Source: UBA6898 sp964463135
GTDB lineage: Bacteria; Nitrospirota; Thermodesulfovibrionia; Thermodesulfovibrionales; UBA6898
DNA length: 64,000 nucleotides
NCBI GenBank assembly: GCA_964463135.1
Contig: CAYXBA010000010.1
Location: 1-64,000 of the forward strand
Direction: 5' to 3'
Part shown: one piece after another, positions 8,017 through 17,604 of the stretch
Layout of the letters: each line of letters starts with the position of its first letter
Numbering within the stretch: the stretch's first letter is position 1
The notes under the pieces: model-generated
Database searches by the model: none
Told to the model about the DNA's origin: nothing
Seen by the model: only the letters and a program-made list of their open reading frames with translations
Made by a program: the position numbers and the translations under genes

Positions 8017-9723
8017 ATGCCAAAAGGGCCCCGGCTTATGAAAAATCATTCAGCAGAACCAGATAGGCAATCATCCATCATGAGCAGCACAGGCGCGCCA
8101 GTGAGCAGCATTGACAGCCGTGCTCTTAAGATCGCAGCCCTCTATACTATCGTTGGCCTCCTCTGGATAGCCGGCAGTGACGAACTGCTCAGCCGATTTG
8201 TAAAAATCCCTCATGCATTGCCTCTCATCTCGATGCTTATAGGCTGGGCATTTATCCTGACTACTGCTTTGGTTGTGTATACATTCAGCAAAAGGTCGTT
8301 TACCGAGCAGGACAGGCTCACTGCCCAGCTTCGGGAGAGTGAGGATCATTATCGGATGATCATTGAGGACCAGACCGATCTGATTTCACGATTCAGGCCT
8401 GACGGAACGTATCTGTTTGTCAATGATGTCTTTTGCCGGTTCTTTGGAAAGACCCGTGAGGAACTTCTGGGCAGGTCGTGGAAGCCGGATGCGGTTGAGG
8501 AAGACCTCTTGATGATCGAGGGCCAACTGAGGAAACTTTCGCCTGAGCAGCCGGTCGTAACGATCGAGAATAGGGTCTACTCGGCAAACAGAGAGGTCCG
8601 CTGGATGCAGTTCGTAAATCGCGGTTTTTTTGATACGGAAGGACGACTTCTCGAAATTCAGGCAGTCGGCAGAGACATCACAGCAAGCAAGCAGCTGGAA
8701 GAAAACCTCCGTCGCAGCGAGGAGGAGAATCGTGCCATCATTAGTGCCGTGCCTGATCTTCTCTTTCGCATTGACCTCAATGGCACCATTATGGGATATC
8801 ACGGACAGCCGACGCCTGATGTCTCCCGGGTTTCCAAAGATTTTATCGGGAGGACCATGGGCGACGTATTCTCCTCTCCTGCAGCAGAACAGATATCGCG
8901 TGCAGTTACGCAGGCATTTGATTCGCAACAGATGGTTACGGTCGAATTCCAGATGCAGATGCTGGATCAGCTGACTTTTTTTGAAGGCCGCATTGTGGTA
9001 ATCTCTGAACGTGAGGTGCTCTGCCTGGTCAGGGATATCAGTGAGCGCAGACAGGCAGAGGAGTCTCTTCGCACCTATGCGGTCTGGCTTATTGAACTTG
9101 AAGAAAAGATGAGAAAAGACCTTGCAACAGAACTGCACGATCAGCTCGGCAGGGATATCTCTGTCCTGGGTCTGCATTTTTCGAACCTGAGAAACAATCT
9201 GAAGACGGAAGTGCAGGAAAAATTCGGCGAGAGCCTGGATTCCTGCGCGAATATGATCAGGGACCTGGGAGGTTCGGTCAGAAGCATTATGTCAGAGCTG
9301 AGACCGCCCATGCTGGATGATTACGGTCTTCCTTCGGCGCTTCAGTGGTTCGGAGAACGGTCTGCCAGGCGCAAAGGCTTCCAGTTTTCCCTCGAGATAA
9401 AAGGGACTTTTCCCCGTCTTGCCGGTGAAAAGGAATTGGCCTTATTTCGTATATTTCAGGAGGCCCTGACCAATGCCGGGAAATACGCTGAAGCTGACAA
9501 AGTGACAGCCAGGCTCGAGCATACGGACGGTCTGGTCAGGCTCTCCATTATTGACGATGGCAAGGGCTTTGTTCCGGCTGATATCCTGAATGATATGCAG
9601 TCCTCTCATTGGGGATTGACCATTATGCGCGATCGGGCAGAAACCGTCAACGCTGCCTTTGAGCTTCATTCAGCACCCGGGCAGGGGACAACCATCACCG
9701 TTCAGATGAAGGCGGAGGCCTAG
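8017..9723 (+). CDS. NarX/LiaS-type sensor histidine kinase with two PAS domains
   Basis: Two membrane segments (about 33-55 and 68-90) are followed by two PAS domains (about 100-215 and 228-345), a HisKA_3 dimerisation and phosphoacceptor domain with the motif ELHDQLGRD (His near 373), and an ATPase domain (DDGKGF, GLTIMRDRAE) to residue 568. There is no large periplasmic loop, so the signal is probably cytoplasmic or membrane-borne and read by the PAS domains. The gene directly abuts its response regulator (TAG then ATG). In-frame starts at 8038 and 8080 are also possible. Confidence 0.93.
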   Translation: MPKGPRLMKNHSAEPDRQSSIMSSTGAPVSSIDSRALKIAALYTIVGLLWIAGSDELLSRFVKIPHALPLISMLIGWAFILTTALVVYTFSKRSFTEQDRLTAQLRESEDHYRMIIEDQTDLISRFRPDGTYLFVNDVFCRFFGKTREELLGRSWKPDAVEEDLLMIEGQLRKLSPEQPVVTIENRVYSANREVRWMQFVNRGFFDTEGRLLEIQAVGRDITASKQLEENLRRSEEENRAIISAVPDLLFRIDLNGTIMGYHGQPTPDVSRVSKDFIGRTMGDVFSSPAAEQISRAVTQAFDSQQMVTVEFQMQMLDQLTFFEGRIVVISEREVLCLVRDISERRQAEESLRTYAVWLIELEEKMRKDLATELHDQLGRDISVLGLHFSNLRNNLKTEVQEKFGESLDSCANMIRDLGGSVRSIMSELRPPMLDDYGLPSALQWFGERSARRKGFQFSLEIKGTFPRLAGEKELALFRIFQEALTNAGKYAEADKVTARLEHTDGLVRLSIIDDGKGFVPADILNDMQSSHWGLTIMRDRAETVNAAFELHSAPGQGTTITVQMKAEA

Positions 9724-10371
9724 ATGCCGATACGCGTCTTTATTGCCGACGACCACGGGATAATACGGGATGCGCTGAAGATGCTTATCCGGTCGCACAA
9801 TGACATGATCGTTGTCGGAGAAGCAGACAACGGCATTGACACCGTTGAACAGGTGGCCGCACTTCGGCCGGATGCCATCATCATGGACATTGCGATGCCC
9901 GGCCTGAACGGCACCGAAGCAGCGAGACAGATCAGGGATATCCTGCCGGAGACCAGGATCGTCATGCTTTCGATGCATCATACGGAAGAACATGTGTTCC
10001 AGGCCACGAAGGCCGGCGCAAGGGGATATATCCTGAAAGAGTCAGCCGGGCATGAGGTCATCGATGCGATCCGCGCGGTCATGGCCGGGGATTACTTCTG
10101 GGGCGCCGGTGTCCAGAAGCCGGCATCTGACCGTGACGGGAAACATGCGGGCAGATCGAAAAGTCCGCTCGAAAGCCTGAGCAACCGCGAGCGGGAGGTC
10201 CTTCAGCTGGTTGCCGAAGGCAGGACAAGCATCGAGATCGCTGAAATGCTGTCCATATCCCAGAAAAGCGTCGAGACGTACCGGACCAGACTTATGCATA
10301 AGCTCGGTGTTGAGCATGTAACTGCCCTTGTCAAATTTGCCGTAGCCCATGGGTTGACACCCTCCAGCTAG
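9724..10371 (+). CDS. NarL/FixJ-family response regulator with LuxR-type HTH
   Basis: A receiver domain (residues about 3-120; DDH acidic pair, phosphoacceptor Asp in IIMDIAMPG, and a later conserved Lys in ILKES) is followed by a LuxR helix-turn-helix (about 148-210, LSNREREVLQLVAEG through KSVETYRTRLMHKLGV). It starts immediately after the stop codon of the upstream kinase, so the two form one transcript and a cognate pair. Targets are unknown; the divergent cytochrome operon is the nearest candidate. Confidence 0.95.
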   Translation: MPIRVFIADDHGIIRDALKMLIRSHNDMIVVGEADNGIDTVEQVAALRPDAIIMDIAMPGLNGTEAARQIRDILPETRIVMLSMHHTEEHVFQATKAGARGYILKESAGHEVIDAIRAVMAGDYFWGAGVQKPASDRDGKHAGRSKSPLESLSNREREVLQLVAEGRTSIEIAEMLSISQKSVETYRTRLMHKLGVEHVTALVKFAVAHGLTPSS

Positions 10372-10473
10372 ACATCCCGCACCCTGCCGGAAACAATTGC
10401 CTGGCCTGCCTGTCAGAGAGTTCTTCAGCTTGACATCGTCCGCCCGGAACTGATAAAAGTACTGGGGGTAAAA

Positions 10474-11604
10474 ATGCCCTCCGTGGAAACGTACCCGATA
10501 ACAATTTATGCGAAAAAATCGACAGAAAATCCGATGAACGCCCTTGAAGAATACATACTGGTAGTCGATGACGACGCCTCTATCCGCGTCTATCTTTCCG
10601 CGCTGCTCAAGAAACAGGGGCTGCCGGTCATTGCCTGTGAGAGCGCAGAAGAAGCACTTGCCCTGATACGGGACGAACCGATCACCGTTGTCCTTACCGA
10701 CATCAAGATGCCCGATGTCTCGGGCCTGGAACTTCTCCACGAGATCCGTCATCTGAACGCCGACATACCGGTCATACTGATGACCGGCAATGCTGACCTC
10801 GACCTTGCAATAGAGGCGGTCAATAAGGGGGCGCTGAGCTTTCTGACCAAACCCCTCAACCGGGAATATCTGATGAATGCCCTCAACAGAGGGCTGGAGC
10901 GGCGCAGGCTGATCCAGGCAGAAAAGAATTATATGATCAATCTCGAAGATACCGTGCTTCGAAAAACACGGGAGCTTGAAGATACTGCACTGATGGCCAC
11001 CAAGATGAGCCTGGAATTGATACAGCGCCTCTCTGCGGTTGCCGAGTCCCGGGACAGCTATACCGGCGCTCACATCGCAAGGATCGGCAAATACTCAAGG
11101 CTCATTGCCGAGTTCATGCAGATGTACAAGGATTTTGTTGAGATTATCACCGTTGCGAGCGCATTGCATGACATTGGAAAGATCGGCATACCCGACAAGG
11201 TGCTCTTAAAAAAGGCTGTGCTTACGCCCGAAGAACACGAGATCATAAAAGAACATACGGTCATGGGTCATGAAATACTCTCCGGTTCATCTCATCCTGC
11301 CATTCAGATGGCAAGCTCCATAGCGCTCAATCATCACGAGCAGTGGAATGGCAAGGGATATCCCAACGGCTTAAAAGGCGCAGAGATTCCGATAGAGGCC
11401 AGAATAGTGATGCTCGCCGATCAGTATGATGCGCTCAGAAATGTCAGGACATACAAGGCTGCCTTAAGCCATGAGGAGACATGCCGCATCATATTGCAGG
11501 GCGACGGGAGGACCACACCCGAGCAGTTCGATCCTGAAGTGCTGGCAGTATTTACCGACATAGCACCAAAATTTGAGGAGATATTCATCGCCAATCAGTA
11601 TTGA
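10474..11604 (+). CDS. Response regulator with HD-GYP cyclic-di-GMP phosphodiesterase output
   Basis: The receiver domain (VVDDDAS acidic pair, TDIKMPD phosphorylation site, later Lys in LTKPL) is joined by a helical linker to an HD-GYP domain with HDIGKIGIPD and HHEQWNGKGYPNGL. These are the metal ligands and GYP signature of c-di-GMP hydrolases of the RpfG type. It lies 102 nt downstream of the NarL-type regulator and may be in the same transcript. The start at 10474 follows a GGGGGT site; an alternative ATG at 10534 begins just before the receiver domain. Confidence 0.92.
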   Translation: MPSVETYPITIYAKKSTENPMNALEEYILVVDDDASIRVYLSALLKKQGLPVIACESAEEALALIRDEPITVVLTDIKMPDVSGLELLHEIRHLNADIPVILMTGNADLDLAIEAVNKGALSFLTKPLNREYLMNALNRGLERRRLIQAEKNYMINLEDTVLRKTRELEDTALMATKMSLELIQRLSAVAESRDSYTGAHIARIGKYSRLIAEFMQMYKDFVEIITVASALHDIGKIGIPDKVLLKKAVLTPEEHEIIKEHTVMGHEILSGSSHPAIQMASSIALNHHEQWNGKGYPNGLKGAEIPIEARIVMLADQYDALRNVRTYKAALSHEETCRIILQGDGRTTPEQFDPEVLAVFTDIAPKFEEIFIANQY

Positions 11605-11652
11605 CGGCCGCAGAGACTGCCGCAAGGCATGTGATCTGCAGACGCGTTCCGC

Positions 11653-13077
11653 CTACCAGTCAAGCAGCCTTTTTTCTCCCTGCAGACCCCGGATAGCAGT
11701 AACGTCCTGGCTGACTTCAAGGCAGCCCTTATATTTTCCGTCACGGTCACGCACCGCAAAATATCTTATCAGGATGAACCTGCCGCGCATCTGTATCCAG
11801 AAATCGGCGGTATCCTTGCTGCCGGACTTGAACTCAGCAAGGATCTTCTCAACAACATCAACGCTCTTGGGCGGATGGCAGTTCTGCACCTTTCTTCCGA
11901 TAATACCCGGGCTGCGGGGGAATATCCTCTCCTCAGTGTTCGAATAATAAAGGACCTCGTCATGCTCGCTGACAAAGGAGATATCAACCGGCAGATGGGT
12001 CAGAAGCAGGTTCACCTGCTCCTGCGTCAGCTGACCAGTATCAAGGTTCATACTGCCGACCCTGCCTGCCATCATCTCGACCTGCGCGGCTGCGCTGGCA
12101 GGCTGCCAGCCCTTCTCGGGCTCTATCCAGGAGTATCCTATCTCGCCCTCTCCTGCCATCACCTTTGACCAGTCATCGTCAGTCAGGGTATCAAGCGTCA
12201 TCGGGAAGAGGATATGCTCTTCCTTATAGATCATATCTCTCAGCATGGTGATCAGCGTCTTAAGCTCAAGCGGCTTGATCACATCAGACTTCACCTTTGC
12301 CCTTACATCCTTCAGCATTGCCCGGATGTCGTCATGGAGCGCCCACATCACCTTTGACGGGCCGGACACGCCCTTTGTCTCAAGCACAGGAAAAAGCTGG
12401 TTCTCTTTTCTGAGAAAGTGCCTGTCGATCTCTGAGAGCGTATCCACCAGTTCAGTGAGCTTTTCCTTATCTTTTTTCAGGTCCTCGATATGCTCGATCC
12501 GGGCCAGTATTACCTCAGCATGCCTGTTCTCGAGCATGTACGTATGGACAGGATGGCCTGCCGGCATGCCCGGCATCACCTTTTTATCCAGCGCACCCCT
12601 GAAGACCTCGACATGCACATCACAGAGCTTCTTAATCTCTTCTTCGGGCATGCCTTCAGCCATCAGCTGCTGTTCCATCTGCGCGATCTCGGTGGGAGCC
12701 ACATCTTTGATCAGTTCCTGAAAACGCGCGGTGAGCGCCTCACGGTCAACGCCCTTATGCAGGTCCCTGATGATGTTCTTCAGTATCCCTACCCTCTCCG
12801 CCGGCGAATATTTCGTCTCTTCAGGTCCTTCCTTCTTTACGGTAAGGACGTCATTCGTCTGCCGCTTCACTTCCTCTGCGATCGCCGGCATCAGTTTTTC
12901 GAGTGATACACCCGTGACCATGGTCACCCTGCCGAGGGTCGCAACCCTGCCGAGGGTCTTCATCATGACAGGATTATCCAGTGCCCTGAACTGGGGGTCG
13001 AGTTTGACAAGGAATTCCCTGAGAAAAGGATATCTTGAAAGCAGTTCTGTTACTTTGGTCTTTGAGCTCAGTTCCAT
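11653..13077 (-). CDS. DUF438-type sensor with DUF1858, hemerythrin-like and PAS domains
   Basis: The N-terminal 60 residues resemble DUF1858 (TKVTELLSRYPFLREFLVKL). A DUF438-like helical region follows (about 90-170), then a hemerythrin-like four-helix section with spaced His and Glu ligands (HPVHTYMLENRHAE, HFLRKENQLFP, WALHDDI, EEHILFP), and a C-terminal PAS domain (about 350-465). Such proteins are thought to sense oxygen or nitric oxide through a di-iron centre. No kinase or DNA-binding output is present, so it probably works through a partner. An AAGGAG site supports the start. Confidence 0.88.
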   Translation of the reverse strand: MELSSKTKVTELLSRYPFLREFLVKLDPQFRALDNPVMMKTLGRVATLGRVTMVTGVSLEKLMPAIAEEVKRQTNDVLTVKKEGPEETKYSPAERVGILKNIIRDLHKGVDREALTARFQELIKDVAPTEIAQMEQQLMAEGMPEEEIKKLCDVHVEVFRGALDKKVMPGMPAGHPVHTYMLENRHAEVILARIEHIEDLKKDKEKLTELVDTLSEIDRHFLRKENQLFPVLETKGVSGPSKVMWALHDDIRAMLKDVRAKVKSDVIKPLELKTLITMLRDMIYKEEHILFPMTLDTLTDDDWSKVMAGEGEIGYSWIEPEKGWQPASAAAQVEMMAGRVGSMNLDTGQLTQEQVNLLLTHLPVDISFVSEHDEVLYYSNTEERIFPRSPGIIGRKVQNCHPPKSVDVVEKILAEFKSGSKDTADFWIQMRGRFILIRYFAVRDRDGKYKGCLEVSQDVTAIRGLQGEKRLLDW

Positions 13078-13306
13078 GGATGGCTCCTTCTGTATTGATA
13101 AAATATATTGAAATTAAAGAATACCGGCAAGTCTTACGATATTGGTAACAAGAGAGAAAACTTATAGGGAGGAACAGGTGGCTTATAGCACTCCCTGTAA
13201 TGCGAGGTTCATGGACCTCTCTCCTCCCTCTACCTATCTTTTATCAGATAACTGCCTGCCTGTCAACGCAAATTATCTTCTGTTTCTGACTCAGAATGCG
13301 CGATGC

Positions 13307-16300
13307 TCATGCGGCAGACAGCCCCTGTCTCAGGGCATCCACAGCACGATAGATCTCCGCAAGCAGGGTGTTTGTGTCCCGCTTTTTCATATCAATCTCA
13401 AAACCGTCAGGGAGAAATTTCATGCGGCCCTGCCAGGACTCATGCAGGTTAAAGACCATCTCCGGCTGCACGGGCGTGTCAGGAGAAAATACCACCCTCA
13501 CCCGTTCCTGGAGCGCCTGTATCTTCAGGGTCATCAGTTCGCGTGCAACCAGTTTCAGCCGCATGACCTCCAGCAGGCTGGATACTTCCTGCGGGACCAG
13601 ACCGAAGCGATCCCGCAGCTCTGCAGCGAGCTCGTCAACATTCTTTTCCGTTTTCAGAGATGATATCCGGCGGTACAGGCCCATCCTGATCATCACATCC
13701 TCAATATAGGTCTCGGGTATGAATGCCGAGATGTTCAGGTCGATGACCGGTTCTATCTCTTCCCTGATCCCTTCGCCTCTGAGTTCGGCAACTGCCTTTT
13801 CGAGCATCTCGATGTACAGATCAAACCCTATCTCATGGATATGGCCTGACTGCTCAGGCCCGAAGATATTGCCCGCCCCCCTGATCTCAAGGTCCTTCAT
13901 CGCAAGCCTGAACCCTGCGCCGAGGTAGCTCATCTCCTGGAGGGCCTGAAGCCGCTTTTTGGCCTCATCGCTCATCAGGGATTCACCGGGAATGATACAG
14001 AACGCATATCCTCTGAGATTGCCCCTTCCGACTCTTCCCCTGAGCTGATACAGGTCAGCCAGCCCCATCTTGTCTGCCCGGTTGATGATGATCGTGTTCG
14101 CCCGGGGGATGTCGAGCCCTGACCCGATAATGGAGGTTGAGAGCAGAATATTGACATCCATCTCAAAGAACCGGTGCATGATATCCTCAAGCTCCCTGTC
14201 CGGCATCTGGCCGTGGGCAACAGCAAGCCGCGCTTCAGGCACCAGCATCTGGATACGCTGGCCGATCTTATAGATATCGCTGATCCTGTTATGCACGAAA
14301 AAGACCTGTCCGTTCCGTTCGAGTTCTCTGCTTATGGCGTCCTTGATCAGCTTCTCGTCATATATGGTTACGGTAGTCCTGACCGCAAGTCTCTCTTCAG
14401 GCGGGGTCTCGATAACGCTGATCTCGCGAATGCCGGAAAGCGCCATATGCAGGGTGCGGGGAATAGGTGTTGCGGTCATGTTCAGAACATCGACGCTGCG
14501 TGAGAGTTCCTTGATCCTCTCCTTCTGGCCAACGCCGAATTTATGTTCCTCATCCACGATCAGGAGGCCGAGCGAGCTGAACGCGAGCTTTTTGGAAAGG
14601 AGTGCATGCGTGCCGATAACAATATCCACCTCTCCGTCAGAGATCGCCTTCAGGGTTTCATTGATCTCCTTGCGTGACCTGAACCTGCTGACATGGTCGA
14701 TCCTGATTGGAAAGCCGGAGAACCGCTCCCTGAAATTGCGGTAGTGCTGCTCAGCCAGAATGGTCGTCGGCACCAGCACCGCCACCTGCCGGTTGTCGTA
14801 CACTGCCTTGAAGGCAGCCCGCATTGCCACCTCGGTCTTGCCGTACCCGACGTCCCCGCAGAGGAGCCTGTCCATAGGTTTTTCCGACTCCATATCGCGT
14901 TTGATATCCGCAATGGCAGTCAGCTGGTCAGGAGTCTCTTCATACGGAAAGAAACCGTCAAACTCACGGTGGAGCTCAGTGTCAGGGGTAAAGGTAAAAC
15001 CGCGTGCAACCTTCCTGCCTGCGTACAGGGCAACAAGTTTTTCAGCCAGTTCATGGACCTTTTTACGCGCCCGCTCTTTCTTCTTTTCCCAGGTCTTGCC
15101 GCCGAGCTTGTCCATGGTCGGGACAACACCCTCTTCCGAGCGGTATTTGGAGAGCGCCTCGATATTCTGGATAGGGATATAGAGTCTGCCGTCCTGATAT
15201 TCAAGCTGCATCAGCTCAAGTTCTGTTGAGCCGCTCTGCCGCCGCACAATGCCGGAGAATTTGCCGACACCGTGATCGCGATGAACAACGAAATCGCCCG
15301 GAACAATATCGTCGAGTGAGGCAAGAAGATTTGCGACCTTTGAGCGCTTCTGCTGGCGGTACTCGCGTCGCTCGCCAAATATCTCCCGCTCAGTGAGGAT
15401 AAGCAGACCCTCCAGATAAAGACCGGAACTCAGCTTCCCTTCAGTGACCAAAAGCCGGCCCTCAAACGCAGCAACTTCAGGCAGCGCAATAAAGGGCAGT
15501 TCGATCCCCTGCTCCCGGAAGAGATCGCGCAGCCTTTCTGCCTGGCCTGCAGAGCGCATGACGATAATTACCCTGTGCTGCTCCGCGGTCCTGGCTATGG
15601 TCCCAGGCAATGACTCAAGGCTTTTCCGCTCCTGCGGCAGGATACCAATCCCGCTCACAGAAAGAAGACCAGCGTCGATCTGGCGCAGATCCGGCAGCTT
15701 CTGCTCAGCCTCTTCATCCGGAAGGCTTCCGGATTCAAAGGAATAGCGCGAGAGATACGTGGTCTGCCCGGGGAGCATCTCTTTCTCATCAGGAGAGAAG
15801 AGGCAGTACCAGCGCCGGTCACCGGCGATATCCTTAAATCCCCAGCTCAGTTCAGGCTCCCCTGCAGGAAAGACGGTGATCTCATCAATATCCGTGACCG
15901 ACTTCTGGCTTTCGACATCGAACATCCTGAGCTGTTCAATTTCGTCGCCAAAGAACTCAATGCGTACCGGATGCTCCGATGTTGACGGGAAGACATCAAT
16001 GATCCAGCCCCGCTGACTGTATTCACCCTTTTCGGTCACCATCGAAACAGACCGGTACCCGAGGTCAATAATGGACTGCTCAAAGACCGCGCGGTCCTGC
16101 TGCGCCTTGAGCGTTACCCGAAGCAGCTGCTCATCAAGCAGCTCCCGGTCCCAGAACCCTGCATGCAGGTTCTGGAATGAAGTGACAAGGGAATCCCCAG
16201 TGCCCAGGTTCAGTATGATCCCTGCACGTGCACCCGCAAGTTCAGGCCCCTCGGCCTCCGGCATAAAGAGGACCTTCCTGGGCAAAAACAGCTGGGAGTA

Positions 16301-16477
16301 GAAATCAATGTCCTTCTTCAGGACCTCTGCGCTTTGGCTGTCCTTCTCGATCGCAACAAAGGGTCCGGAAGAAAGAGCAAGCAGAAGCGCAGCAGATGAT
16401 CCGGTGAGATTATAGATGCGGTCATTGCCCTCCAGGAGAGGCAGGAATCTTTTATTCAGCAATGACGCGAGGTTCAA
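13307..16477 (-). CDS. mfd: Transcription-repair coupling factor Mfd
   Basis: The 1056-residue protein shows the UvrB-like N-terminal module, an RNA polymerase interaction domain (near DDIVPGDFVVHRDHGVGKFSGI), a RecG-like translocase with GDVGYGKTEVAMRAAF, DEEH and TATPIPRTLHMAL motifs, and a C-terminal TRCF domain. Mfd displaces stalled RNA polymerase and recruits UvrA. The length is slightly shorter than the usual 1100-1150 residues. The first codon is TTG at 16477 without a strong ribosome site, so the start is uncertain. It lies 5 nt after rfaE2, so the two may be cotranscribed. Confidence 0.97.
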   Translation of the reverse strand: MNLASLLNKRFLPLLEGNDRIYNLTGSSAALLLALSSGPFVAIEKDSQSAEVLKKDIDFYSQLFLPRKVLFMPEAEGPELAGARAGIILNLGTGDSLVTSFQNLHAGFWDRELLDEQLLRVTLKAQQDRAVFEQSIIDLGYRSVSMVTEKGEYSQRGWIIDVFPSTSEHPVRIEFFGDEIEQLRMFDVESQKSVTDIDEITVFPAGEPELSWGFKDIAGDRRWYCLFSPDEKEMLPGQTTYLSRYSFESGSLPDEEAEQKLPDLRQIDAGLLSVSGIGILPQERKSLESLPGTIARTAEQHRVIIVMRSAGQAERLRDLFREQGIELPFIALPEVAAFEGRLLVTEGKLSSGLYLEGLLILTEREIFGERREYRQQKRSKVANLLASLDDIVPGDFVVHRDHGVGKFSGIVRRQSGSTELELMQLEYQDGRLYIPIQNIEALSKYRSEEGVVPTMDKLGGKTWEKKKERARKKVHELAEKLVALYAGRKVARGFTFTPDTELHREFDGFFPYEETPDQLTAIADIKRDMESEKPMDRLLCGDVGYGKTEVAMRAAFKAVYDNRQVAVLVPTTILAEQHYRNFRERFSGFPIRIDHVSRFRSRKEINETLKAISDGEVDIVIGTHALLSKKLAFSSLGLLIVDEEHKFGVGQKERIKELSRSVDVLNMTATPIPRTLHMALSGIREISVIETPPEERLAVRTTVTIYDEKLIKDAISRELERNGQVFFVHNRISDIYKIGQRIQMLVPEARLAVAHGQMPDRELEDIMHRFFEMDVNILLSTSIIGSGLDIPRANTIIINRADKMGLADLYQLRGRVGRGNLRGYAFCIIPGESLMSDEAKKRLQALQEMSYLGAGFRLAMKDLEIRGAGNIFGPEQSGHIHEIGFDLYIEMLEKAVAELRGEGIREEIEPVIDLNISAFIPETYIEDVMIRMGLYRRISSLKTEKNVDELAAELRDRFGLVPQEVSSLLEVMRLKLVARELMTLKIQALQERVRVVFSPDTPVQPEMVFNLHESWQGRMKFLPDGFEIDMKKRDTNTLLAEIYRAVDALRQGLSAA

Positions 16478-16482
16478 GGATG

Positions 16483-16941
16483 CTACGCTGACTGCAGAAT
16501 CTTTTCGATGATCCGGGTGGTCGAAAGCCCTTTGACAAAAGGAAGGCTGAGGGTCTTTTTTGCAATGTCCGATCCGATGATCTCTTCAGGCTTCCAGTCG
16601 CCGCCTTTTACGAGCAGGTCAGGCCTCACTGCCTTGATCAGATTGTAAGGGGTCTTCTCCCGGAAGATCACCACATAATCGACCGATGCAAGACCCGCAA
16701 GGACCGCGGCCCTGTTCTTTTCCGTATTGATCGGTCTGCCCGGCTTGATCCCTGAGACAGATGTATCCGAATTAAGTCCGATGACCAGGACATCGCCCAG
16801 CCTCCTTGCCTGCTTCAGATACCGGACATGGCCTGCATGGAGGATATCGAAACAGCCGTTCGTAAAGACGATCGTCTTGCCGTCCTTCCTGAGCCTGTCG
16901 CAGATTCTCTTTATAGACTGTCTGTCCTGCAGTTTTTTCAT
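16483..16941 (-). CDS. rfaE2: D-glycero-beta-D-manno-heptose 1-phosphate adenylyltransferase
   Basis: The protein carries the nucleotidyltransferase signature GCFDILHAGHVRYLKQA and the later SGIKPGRPIN, LVKGGDW and GLSTTRIIEKI blocks typical of the RfaE domain II (HldE C-terminal) family, which makes ADP-heptose for the LPS inner core. It is a stand-alone domain (about 152 residues); the kinase half must be elsewhere. The ATG at 16941 is preferred over 16962 because GAGGAAACC precedes it. The presence of this gene implies a heptose-containing outer membrane. Confidence 0.94.
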   Translation of the reverse strand: MKKLQDRQSIKRICDRLRKDGKTIVFTNGCFDILHAGHVRYLKQARRLGDVLVIGLNSDTSVSGIKPGRPINTEKNRAAVLAGLASVDYVVIFREKTPYNLIKAVRPDLLVKGGDWKPEEIIGSDIAKKTLSLPFVKGLSTTRIIEKILQSA

Positions 16942-16975
16942 GGTTTCCTCAAGGCGTTGCAAAGGTCATTTTCAA

Positions 16976-17083
16976 CTCCCCTCCTTACCAAGGACCAGAA
17001 GTAGGTGCCTTAGGCAGGGTGGGGGGAGGTTATGACAAAATGCTATTCAAACCCCACCTCGCCTCCCCTTGGTAAGGGGAGGG
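16976..17083. repeat. Short palindromic doublet repeat, copy A (no internal gene)
   Basis: The left half contains CTCCTTACCAAGG, then ACCAGAAGTAGGTGCCTTAG, then a GGGGGGAGGTT block. After a spacer of about 18 nt comes the inverted right half, with CCCCACC followed by the palindrome CCTCCCCTTGGTAAGGGGAG (17062-17081). Both halves point toward each other, giving a long imperfect inverted repeat of 108 bp. Similar copies lie at 27857-27953 and 31162-31255, and split by a gene at 56201-56651. Confidence 0.85.
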
Positions 17084-17157
17084 ACATAATTCCACTCCAA
17101 AGGAAGTGATTCACTGACCAGCATGGGATGCATCCTGTATTCTTGAGGAGGCCAATA

Positions 17158-17604
17158 CTACGTCTCCATCTCCTTCAGCTTTGCGTATGCCTTCTCCACG
17201 ATCGACCGGTCGCCCCGGTAGCTGACCTTCTCAAAGGCCTGCTCAAAAGAGAGCCACTCGGCGCTGTCGACTTCACCGTCATGGTCTGCGGTCTCTCCCT
17301 TCACATACTCCATGAGATAGAAGGAGACCGTCTTCCTGCATTTCGCATTCTCACCCTTGATGTAGTACCAGTAGTTGATATCGCCCAGTTTCTCAACGAT
17401 CCTGCCGGTCAGTCCGGTCTCTTCCCTGACCTCTCTGACCGCGGTCATCTCAGGCGTCTCACCTTTGTCTACAATACCCTTCGGCAGACACCAGGCCTTG
17501 CCCCCTCTGACCGAGACAAGGGCGATCTCTACGCCGCCCTCAGTCTTCCGGAAAATGACCCCTCCGGCAGACGTCTGCTTTATCAGCGCAGCAGGCTTGA
17601 TCAC
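17158..17604 (-). CDS. Nudix hydrolase
   Basis: The Nudix box is complete: GIVDKGETPEMTAVREVREETGL-type spacing G-x5-E-x7-REVREE-x-G. The protein therefore probably hydrolyses a nucleoside diphosphate-X substrate; the exact substrate cannot be told. The GTG start at 17604 overlaps the stop of ybgC (GTGA) and has GAGGGAG upstream; longer in-frame starts would run far into ybgC. It is the last gene of the envelope/isoprenoid operon. Confidence 0.88.
   Translation of the reverse strand: MIKPAALIKQTSAGGVIFRKTEGGVEIALVSVRGGKAWCLPKGIVDKGETPEMTAVREVREETGLTGRIVEKLGDINYWYYIKGENAKCRKTVSFYLMEYVKGETADHDGEVDSAEWLSFEQAFEKVSYRGDRSIVEKAYAKLKEMET

Noticed and set aside
10042..11073. Long open frame on the minus strand opposite the response regulators
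   Set aside because: It lies over two clear genes on the plus strand, has no recognisable domain or ribosome site, and its composition is that of an antisense shadow.
17062..17083. CCTCCCC palindrome as a transcription terminator
   Set aside because: It has no T-run, and the same palindrome recurs in fixed pairs with an inverted partner in several gaps, so it belongs to a repeat family. It may still affect transcripts.
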